64,000 nucleotides of DNA. Origin: Myxococcales bacterium (GTDB lineage: Bacteria; Myxococcota_A; Bradymonadia; UBA7976; UBA1532). Location of the stretch: positions 1 through 64,000 of the forward strand of contig JACKDN010000032.1 of assembly GCA_020633465.1 (NCBI GenBank), written 5' to 3'. Position 1 is the stretch's first letter. Every line of letters starts with the position of its first letter. The notes beneath the pieces were generated by a model. That model was given only the letters and a program-made list of their open reading frames with translations, was not told the DNA's origin and did no database searches. The translations under genes and the position numbers were made by a program. This document shows positions 58,311 through 64,000 of this stretch, in pieces.

Positions 58311-60140
58311 CTACCGGTACCCCGCCGCCTGCAACGTAAACAACCGCGCGTACAGCCCCGCCCGCGCCATCAACGCCTCGTGGCTGCCCTCCTCCCGCAC
58401 CCGCCCGTCCTCCAGCACCACGATGTGATCCGCCATCCGCACCGTCGAGAAGCGGTGACTGATGATGATCGCCATCTGATCCTTCGCCAGCGCCCGCACC
58501 CGCTCGAACACCTCCTGCTCGGCGGCCGCGTCCATCGCCGACGTCGGCTCGTCCAGCACCAGGATGTCGGCCCCCTCGCGCATGAACGCCCGCGACATCG
58601 CCACCTTCTGCCACTGCCCACCCGACAGCTCGCGCCCGTCCTTGAACCAGCGCCCGAGCTGCGTGTCGAAGCCCGCGCGGAAGTCCTCGACGAAGGGCAG
58701 CGCCATGCCCTTGTCCGCCGCGCGCCGCAGGCGTTCTTCGTCCGAGAGGTAGGGCAGATCGCCTACGCCGATGTTCTCACCCACCTTCAGCTGATAGCGC
58801 ACGTAATCCTGGTACACCGCGCTCACCCGCTGCCGCAGCGCCTCGGCGTCCCACGCGGCCGCGTCCAGGCCGTCCACGCGCAGCGTGCCTTCGGTGGGCT
58901 CGTACAGCCGCAGCAGCAGCTTGATCAGCGTCGTCTTGCCCGAGCCGTTCGCGCCCACCAGCGCCAGCTTCTGCCCCGGCCGGATGCGCAGCGACACGTC
59001 GTCGAGCGCCTTCGCCTCGGCGCCCGGGTACACGAACGAGACGTGGTCGAACTCGATGCCCGCGCCCGGATCCGGCCCCTCGGTGGCCGTCCCCGACCGC
59101 ACCCGGGCCGGGTGCTCGAGGAACTCGTACAGGTTCGACAGGTACAGGTTGTCCTCGTACATGCCGCCGATGCTGGTCAGCGCCGACGAGAAGGCCGACT
59201 GCCCCTGCTTGAACAGCAGCAGGTACATCGTCATCTCGCCCAGCGTGATGCGCCCGTCGACCGTCGCGATCACGATCCAGGCGTAGGCGCCGTAGAAGGT
59301 GGCGGTGCTCAGCAGCCCCAGCGCGTAGCCCCAGCCGCCGCGCCGCAGCGTCAGCGCGCGATCCTCGGGGTACAGCGCGTCGAAGATGGCCCGGTAGCGG
59401 CCGAGGAACAGCGGCGCGAGGCCGTAGGTCTGCACCTCCTTCGCGTAATCCTCCCGCGCCAGCAGCACCTCGAGGTAGGCCTGCTGGCGCGTCTCGGGTG
59501 AGCGCCAGCGGAACAGTCGGAACGCGTCGCCCGAGAACTTCGCCTCGACGAAGAAGGCGGGCAGCCCGGCCACCCCCAGCACCACGACCGCCCAGCCCGA
59601 GAACTGCAGCAGCAAGGCGCCGTAGGTGACCAGTGAGATCGCCTGCTGCACCAGGCCGAAGACCTTGTTCACCAGGCCCAGCGGCCGGCTCGACGCCTCG
59701 CGCCGCGCGCGGGTGAGCTTGTCGTAGAACTCACTGTCCTCGAACTGCGGCAGGTCGAGCGTCACCGCCTTCTCGAGGATCATCACGTTCACGCGATGGC
59801 CGAGCTGGGCGCGCAGCAGCGACTGACAGACGCTCAGGCCGCGCTGCGCCCCGGCGAGCGCGGCGACGATGCCCGCCTCGAGCGCGACGTACAGCAGCGC
59901 GGCGCGCTGGTGGTCCGGATCGCCCGAGCCCGCGGCCAGGACGACGGCGTCGACGATCAGCTTGCCGACGTAGGCGACCGCGGCCGGCAGCACGCCGGCC
60001 ACCAGCGTCAACAGGCCGAACACCACCGTCAGCCGCGGGCTGGTCTGCCACACCAGCGCGAAGGCGCGCCCGGCGTAGCGGAAGGTGTCCAGCGGCGCCC
60101 GCGCGACGTCGGCCTTGGGGGGATCCGGGGGTGGGGTCAA
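58311..60140 (-). CDS. ABC exporter, fused membrane and ATPase domains
   Basis: 609 residues from TTG at 60140, with GGAGGG five bases upstream; the frame is open to 60305 but that extension is low-complexity and lacks a site. About six transmembrane helices lie in residues 15-320, then a nucleotide-binding domain: Walker A GANGSGKTT near 400, signature LSGGQ near 505, Walker B ILVLDEPTSAMD near 526 and H-loop ISHRFSTVR. This is a half-transporter acting as a homodimer to export a lipid, peptide or drug. Stands alone, divergent from a secreted protein gene. A short AT-rich TATAAA at 60280-60285 lies in the shared 188-bp promoter gap. Confidence 0.92.
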   Translation of the reverse strand: MTPPPDPPKADVARAPLDTFRYAGRAFALVWQTSPRLTVVFGLLTLVAGVLPAAVAYVGKLIVDAVVLAAGSGDPDHQRAALLYVALEAGIVAALAGAQRGLSVCQSLLRAQLGHRVNVMILEKAVTLDLPQFEDSEFYDKLTRARREASSRPLGLVNKVFGLVQQAISLVTYGALLLQFSGWAVVVLGVAGLPAFFVEAKFSGDAFRLFRWRSPETRQQAYLEVLLAREDYAKEVQTYGLAPLFLGRYRAIFDALYPEDRALTLRRGGWGYALGLLSTATFYGAYAWIVIATVDGRITLGEMTMYLLLFKQGQSAFSSALTSIGGMYEDNLYLSNLYEFLEHPARVRSGTATEGPDPGAGIEFDHVSFVYPGAEAKALDDVSLRIRPGQKLALVGANGSGKTTLIKLLLRLYEPTEGTLRVDGLDAAAWDAEALRQRVSAVYQDYVRYQLKVGENIGVGDLPYLSDEERLRRAADKGMALPFVEDFRAGFDTQLGRWFKDGRELSGGQWQKVAMSRAFMREGADILVLDEPTSAMDAAAEQEVFERVRALAKDQMAIIISHRFSTVRMADHIVVLEDGRVREEGSHEALMARAGLYARLFTLQAAGYR

Positions 60141-60328
60141 GGGGCCCTCCGTGGGCGTGCGATGCCGGCGGCCCGAGGCGCGTCGCCGTGACGGGCGCGT
60201 CTCACTGGCCGGTGACCGCTGGCCCCACGCCGGGCCCGCGGCCGCGCCACGGCACATCCGAAGTTTGGCCCGACTGTTGTATAAAGGCCGGCAGACGAGG
60301 GCCACGCCCTCGACGCCAGGAGCGCCCG

Positions 60329-60955
60329 ATGGTCGTCCTCACGATGCTGGTCTTCGCCCTGCACGCCCCGGTCAACTGCCCGCCCGAGGTGGGCCAGATT
60401 CGCTGGGACGGCGTGCAGCACACGCTCACGATCAAGGGCAAACGCGTCGGCGTCCGCGGCACCGTCTGGGACCGCGACCGCGACGGCAAGCCCAGCCACA
60501 AGGACCTGATGCGCATCGACTCGGCCAGCGGCTTCGGCGTCGACGAGCTTTGGATCGAGCTGCGCGGCAACCTGGCGAAGGACATCGCGCGCAGCCTGAA
60601 GAGCAAGGGCTCGGCCGGCCAGCGCTGCGAGAGCCGCTTCACCGTCGACGGCGTGCCCAAGGTGGGCACGGCGCGGGCGCTCGCCCGCCTGATCGCGGGC
60701 ACCGACAGCGGCGGGGGCAAGCTGACCCTCGAAGATCGCGTGCGAGGCGACATGGCCGGCTGGGCCGAGCAGATGTGCGGCGGAAAGACCCACATCGGCG
60801 AGGATCAGCTCGCGCAGGCCCTCGAGGCCCGCGGCAAGCGCGCCCACGCGAAGGCGGGCGCCGGCACCCTGCGCCGCGTCGCCCACCAGGTGGCCGCCGA
60901 CTACAGCCTGAAGTGCGCGCACCTCGAGGTGGGCAAGGGGCTGACCTTCGATTGA
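60329..60955 (+). CDS. secreted protein of unknown function
   Basis: 208 residues from ATG at 60329, with CCAGGAG about eight bases upstream. A short signal peptide (VVLTMLVFALHAPV). The mature part contains four or five cysteines (including NCPPEV, GQRCESR, EQMCGG, SLKCAH) and charged strands such as HTLTIKGKRVGVRGTVWDRD. Cysteines suggest periplasmic disulfides. The AT-rich TATAAA at 60280-60285 is a plausible -10 for this gene. No family recognised; its 3' end converges on srkA with two bases between. Confidence 0.7.
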   Translation: MVVLTMLVFALHAPVNCPPEVGQIRWDGVQHTLTIKGKRVGVRGTVWDRDRDGKPSHKDLMRIDSASGFGVDELWIELRGNLAKDIARSLKSKGSAGQRCESRFTVDGVPKVGTARALARLIAGTDSGGGKLTLEDRVRGDMAGWAEQMCGGKTHIGEDQLAQALEARGKRAHAKAGAGTLRRVAHQVAADYSLKCAHLEVGKGLTFD

Positions 60956-60957
60956 GG

Positions 60958-61962
60958 TCAAAGGTCCGCGTGATCGAGCCGCGCGAGCTGCTCCCGTAGA
61001 TCCAACGTCTCCTGCTGCCAGTACCGCACGGTGCCGAAGTGCCCGAAGGTGCGCTGGAAGATCGGATCCTCCCAGCGCCGCGCGATCCAGGCCGCGTAGT
61101 GCACGAAGCGCAACGCCCGCAGGGGCTCGACCAGCCGCAGCCACTCGTCGGGGAAGTCGCGCTCGGCGCGGTAGCCCTCGAGCAGCACCTGGCGCTGGCG
61201 GTCGCCCTCGGCGTCGTAGCTGGGCACCAGCATCCACACGTCCTGCACCGCCGGGCCGGTCAGCATGTCGTCGAAGTCGAGGAAGACCGGGCCGTCGGGC
61301 GTCCACAGCAGGTTGCCCGGGTGGCAGTCGCCGTGGATGCGGTGGGTGGGCACGTCGCGGAACAGCGGCTCGATGCGATCGCACAGCGCCTCGACCGTGA
61401 ACGCGTACCCATCGCGCGCCGCGTCGGGCAGCACGCCGTTCTCCAATAGAAACGAGAGGTTGGCCCGGCCATAGGTGCCGGGGGTGAGCGCCGGGCGGTG
61501 CTCGGCCGTGCCCGCCGCGCCGACGTCGTGCAGCCGCGCCAGCCACTCGCCGAGCTGCACCAGCTGGTCGTCGTCGAACTCCTGCGGCACGCGCCCGCGC
61601 GTCTTCGGATAGACCGCGTAGTGGATGCCCGCCGCCTCGCCGGTCAGCTCGCCGAGGGTCTCGCCCTCGTCGTCCAGCTCGAGCGGCGCCGCCACCGGCA
61701 CCTCGGCCTCTTCGAGGTCCAACAGGAAGTCGTGCTCGTCGAGCAGCGCGTCCCGCGACCAGCGCCCCGGGCGGTAGAACTTGCCCACCACCCGACTGCC
61801 GTCGTCGAGCTCGAGCTCGTACACCCGGTTCTCGTAGCTGTTGAGCACCACGAAGCGCCCGGTCGTGCGCCGCCCGTCGACCTCGACCGCCGCCGCCACC
61901 ATCGCCGGATCGAGCGCGTTGAAGCGCCCGGCGAGCGGGTGCTGGCCGAAGGGCGTGTTCAA
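60958..61962 (-). CDS. srkA: stress-response protein kinase, SrkA/YihE family
   Basis: 334 residues from TTG at 61962; the start overlaps the stop of the ArsC-family gene (TTGA), supporting coupling. RIHGDCHPGNLLW is the catalytic loop and VFLDFDDMLTGPAVQDVWM the metal-binding motif of the APH-type kinase fold; RFVVLNSYENRVYELELDDG and VGKFYRPGRWS are the nucleotide strands characteristic of YihE/RdoA. In E. coli SrkA counters MazF-dependent and oxidative-stress death. Length matches the family. Its pairing with an ArsC/Spx-like partner is notable. Confidence 0.92.
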   Translation of the reverse strand: MNTPFGQHPLAGRFNALDPAMVAAAVEVDGRRTTGRFVVLNSYENRVYELELDDGSRVVGKFYRPGRWSRDALLDEHDFLLDLEEAEVPVAAPLELDDEGETLGELTGEAAGIHYAVYPKTRGRVPQEFDDDQLVQLGEWLARLHDVGAAGTAEHRPALTPGTYGRANLSFLLENGVLPDAARDGYAFTVEALCDRIEPLFRDVPTHRIHGDCHPGNLLWTPDGPVFLDFDDMLTGPAVQDVWMLVPSYDAEGDRQRQVLLEGYRAERDFPDEWLRLVEPLRALRFVHYAAWIARRWEDPIFQRTFGHFGTVRYWQQETLDLREQLARLDHADL

Positions 61963-62315
61963 ATGCGCTTCCCCAGCAGCGCCGCGGCCGCCTTCAGGTC
62001 GTTGCCGATCACCATCGCGTCGTCGACGATCAGCACCGGCCGCTTCAGCAGGTTGTTGTGCTCGGCGATCAGCGCCACCGCCGTCGCCTTGTCGGGCGTC
62101 GCGTCCTTCAGGTTGCGCTCGCGATAGACGGCGTTGCGCGGGTTGAGGAAGGGCTTCACCGGCCGCGCGCCGATCAGCGCGTCCAGCTCGTCGGCGCTCA
62201 GCGGCTCGGCGTTGATCTCGCGGCCGTCGTAGTCGACGCCCCAGGCGTCGAGCTGCTTCTTGTACTTCCGGCAGGTGTCGCAGGTCTTCTTCCAGATGAA
62301 GCGGGGACGGGCCAT
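61959..62315 (-). CDS. ArsC/Spx-family thioredoxin-fold protein
   Basis: 118 residues from ATG at 62315, with AGGAG eight bases upstream. FIWKKTCDTCRKYKKQLDAW places the redox Cys12-x-x-Cys15 at the N-terminus, and FLNPRNAVYRERNLKD plus RPVLIVDDAMVIGND match the arsenate reductase (thioredoxin-linked)/YffB/Spx branch. The usual RPxLx(5)G loop is present. True arsenate reductase activity needs an extra arginine set that I cannot confirm; a redox-sensing or unassigned role is equally possible. Coupled to srkA by a TTGA overlap. Confidence 0.85.
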   Translation of the reverse strand: MARPRFIWKKTCDTCRKYKKQLDAWGVDYDGREINAEPLSADELDALIGARPVKPFLNPRNAVYRERNLKDATPDKATAVALIAEHNNLLKRPVLIVDDAMVIGNDLKAAAALLGKRI

Positions 62316-62433
62316 CGGTGCACTCCTGAGGGTCGAACGGGGCCGACCGTGCCGGATGCCGCGGGGCCTCGCAAGGTCGCTGACACGTGCCCCCGGCTGT
62401 GGTTGGATGGCGGGCGGACGTGGGGGTTCACGC

Positions 62434-63288
62434 ATGGGACGGACGAGGCTCGGGGCGCTGGCGGTGGCGCTGTGCCTGGCGGGGGCGGCGCACGCGCAGC
62501 CCAGCGAAGAGGGCTGGCGCCTGAAGACGGATCTGGCGCTCCGCGCCATCCCGGTGGGCATCAACGCGATCATCGACGCCGGCTACCGGGTGCCGCTGTC
62601 GAGCAGCGAGAACCTGCTGCTGCGCAAGACCTACGTCGACGCGGGCCTGACGACCGGGCTCAGCCCGGCCTACCTGTGGGCAGGCGCGTACGTCGAGGCG
62701 CTGCCGGTGGCCGTGCTGCAGCTTCGGCTGTCGGCGCAGACGATGCAGTTCTTCGGCGCCTTCGGGCACCTGCTGCAGCCCACCGAGCCGGGCGACGACG
62801 GCTGGTCGCTCGACGTCATCCGCGATCAGGCCATCAGCGACGGCAAGGTGAAGGGCGGCCTGATGCTCGAGGGCCGCGTCACCCCGCGCATCAAGGTGGG
62901 CAACTTCGTCGCGTTCGCCGAGGTGCGCTTCCTGCGCTTCGAGATCGACGACCTCGAGGGCGACTGGTACGAGCCCTACTACGACATCCTGGTGGCGCCG
63001 AAGGACAACGTGCTGGTGGCGCGGCCGACCGCGGGCTACCTGCTGCTGGCCGAGGATCCCAAGCGCACCTACCTGCTGGTGGGCGCGCGCTTCGAGCGCA
63101 CGCTGACGCAGGAGACCGAGATCACCCGCGACCTGCTCGCGGCCCTCGCGCTGTGGAAGATCCCCAGCGACTGGTGGTCGGCGGGCGATCCCAAGCTGGC
63201 GGTGTTGGCGGGCGCCTGGACGCAGCACCCCAACCGCACCGAGCCGTACATCGCCGCCCAGCTGACGCTGGAGTACGGCGCGCAGTAG
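62434..63288 (+). CDS. secreted beta-rich protein, possible outer-membrane barrel
   Basis: 284 residues from ATG at 62434; GGGGG lies about ten bases upstream. Signal peptide ends near AAHAQ. The mature chain has amphipathic strands with aromatic residues (KTYVDAGLTTGLSPAYLWAG, VAFAEVRFLRFEID, TAGYLLLAEDPKRTYLLVG) and closes with IAAQLTLEYGAQ, suggestive of an outer-membrane barrel, though the last residue is not Phe or Trp. No family recognised. Divergent from the ArsC gene with 118 bp between starts. Confidence 0.72.
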   Translation: MGRTRLGALAVALCLAGAAHAQPSEEGWRLKTDLALRAIPVGINAIIDAGYRVPLSSSENLLLRKTYVDAGLTTGLSPAYLWAGAYVEALPVAVLQLRLSAQTMQFFGAFGHLLQPTEPGDDGWSLDVIRDQAISDGKVKGGLMLEGRVTPRIKVGNFVAFAEVRFLRFEIDDLEGDWYEPYYDILVAPKDNVLVARPTAGYLLLAEDPKRTYLLVGARFERTLTQETEITRDLLAALALWKIPSDWWSAGDPKLAVLAGAWTQHPNRTEPYIAAQLTLEYGAQ

Positions 63289-63313
63289 GCGCCGCGGGGT
63301 CGCCTCTGCTTCA

Positions 63314-64000
63314 ATGGCTCGCATGCGCGTCCGCCCTCGCTGCCCCATCGCCTCGTCGGTCCTGATCGTGCTGGCCCTCGTCGGCTGCGACGACGGGGGC
63401 AGCCTGAACGCGCGGCAAGGCGCCGTGGACGGGGGAGAGCCGGCCGCCGACGGCACGACGCCGCCGGGCGACGGGGGCGCGGATCTCGACGCCGCCGGGC
63501 CGGCCGATCTCGACGGCGCGCCGAATGACGACGCCGGCGAGCCCCGCCGGGACGCCGAGCCCGGCGCGGACGCCGGCGCGACCACCGACGCCCGCCCGAC
63601 GGTCGACGCGGCCCCCCGCCCCGACCTGGGCCCCATCCCCGACGGCGGGCCCTCGCCCGAGGCCTTCAGCGGCGGCGACGGCACGATCCTCTTCGTCACC
63701 CAGGTGCCCGTCGCCGGCTTCAACACCGTCACCAGCACCTTCGCCAACCACCTGCCGGTGACCGTCGCGGCCCCGCGCGGCGGCGACCTGTGGATCCGCT
63801 ACCCCGACGGCACGCTGCGCAACCTGACGCGCGAGGCGGGCTATGGCCAGGAGGGCGTGCAGACCGACCGCGCCATCGCCGTGCGCGAGCCCAGCGTCCA
63901 CTGGAGCGGCCAGCGCGCGGTCTTCTCGATGGTGGTCGGCAGCAACCCCGACGGCTTCCACGGCGACTTCCACTGGCAGCTGTACGAGGTGTGGAACTAC
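63314..64000 (+). CDS. lipoprotein with PD40-type domain, 3' end beyond window
   Basis: ATG at 63314 (a second ATG at 63323 is possible); 229 residues to the window edge. Signal peptide with lipobox LVGC, then a long Asp/Ala/Pro/Gly linker to about residue 110. The domain begins DGTILFVTQVPVAGFNTVTS, and GGDLWIRYPDGTLRNLTREAGYG plus REPSVHWSGQRAVFSMVVG recall PD40/TolB-like propellers and, by these phrases, the hydrazine synthase alpha-like family that is widespread without hydrazine chemistry. Heme motifs, if any, would be in the missing part. Confidence 0.72.
   Translation, partial: MARMRVRPRCPIASSVLIVLALVGCDDGGSLNARQGAVDGGEPAADGTTPPGDGGADLDAAGPADLDGAPNDDAGEPRRDAEPGADAGATTDARPTVDAAPRPDLGPIPDGGPSPEAFSGGDGTILFVTQVPVAGFNTVTSTFANHLPVTVAAPRGGDLWIRYPDGTLRNLTREAGYGQEGVQTDRAIAVREPSVHWSGQRAVFSMVVGSNPDGFHGDFHWQLYEVWNY

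Overview
The window is very GC-rich, uses many GTG and TTG starts, and is packed with secreted lipoproteins that carry Ala/Asp/Pro-rich linkers. It also holds MopE-type and thrombospondin-type-3 calcium repeats, two MYXO-CTERM-like tails, a DUF1592/DUF1552 pair and c-type cytochromes. This set points to a member of the Myxococcota (Polyangia-like, possibly uncultured). The assignment is inferred from gene content; no rRNA or other marker is present. It reads as ordinary chromosome: no IS element, phage, tRNA or CRISPR array was seen.

Layout. 1-5.3 kb: end of a small secreted protein gene and a giant lipoprotein joining carboxypeptidase-regulatory-like repeats to pentapeptide repeats. 5.5-10 kb: secreted class-3 lipase, DHFR-fold reductase, an amidase-tetR operon with a perfect palindromic operator candidate, and an APH-type kinase. 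10-14.5 kb: a fused diheme cytochrome/outer-membrane barrel with a monoheme lipoprotein, then ahcY divergent from an ArsR-methyltransferase regulator of the SahR type. 14.4-21 kb: MopE-repeat lipoprotein, metallo-beta-lactamase-fold hydrolase, FMN reductase, small lipoproteins, DEDDh exonuclease, YebC. 21-24 kb: LytM/M23 peptidase and a lipoprotein, headed by a duplicated 76-bp intergenic element. 24-32 kb: a tripartite RND efflux operon and a split spermidine-synthase-like pair.

32-46.5 kb: EF-hand protein, membrane protein, YceI, QueF, a 25-unit TSP3 protein, a propeller/coiled-coil membrane protein and HEAT-like proteins. 46.7-53.6 kb: a conserved-domain protein with proline-rich tail, the DUF1552/DUF1592 pair, and the reverse transsulfuration pair CBS and cystathionine gamma-lyase. 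53.7-64 kb: coiled-coil Ala/Lys/Pro protein, a broken propeller lipoprotein, Asd, a minisatellite-like intergenic block, an ABC exporter, SrkA-type kinase with ArsC/Spx-family partner, a beta-rich secreted protein and the start of a PD40 lipoprotein.

How genes work together. AhcY, its SahR-type regulator, CBS and cystathionine gamma-lyase would take S-adenosylhomocysteine to homocysteine and cysteine. The cytochrome-barrel and cytochrome lipoprotein suggest electron transfer across the outer membrane. The RND trio is a complete envelope-spanning pump. At least six genes show reading-frame breaks, several in G/C homopolymers that look one base short, so part of this sequence probably carries indel errors. 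Start sites were chosen from Shine-Dalgarno sequences, signal peptides and overlaps; functions come from motifs read by eye, without database searches.
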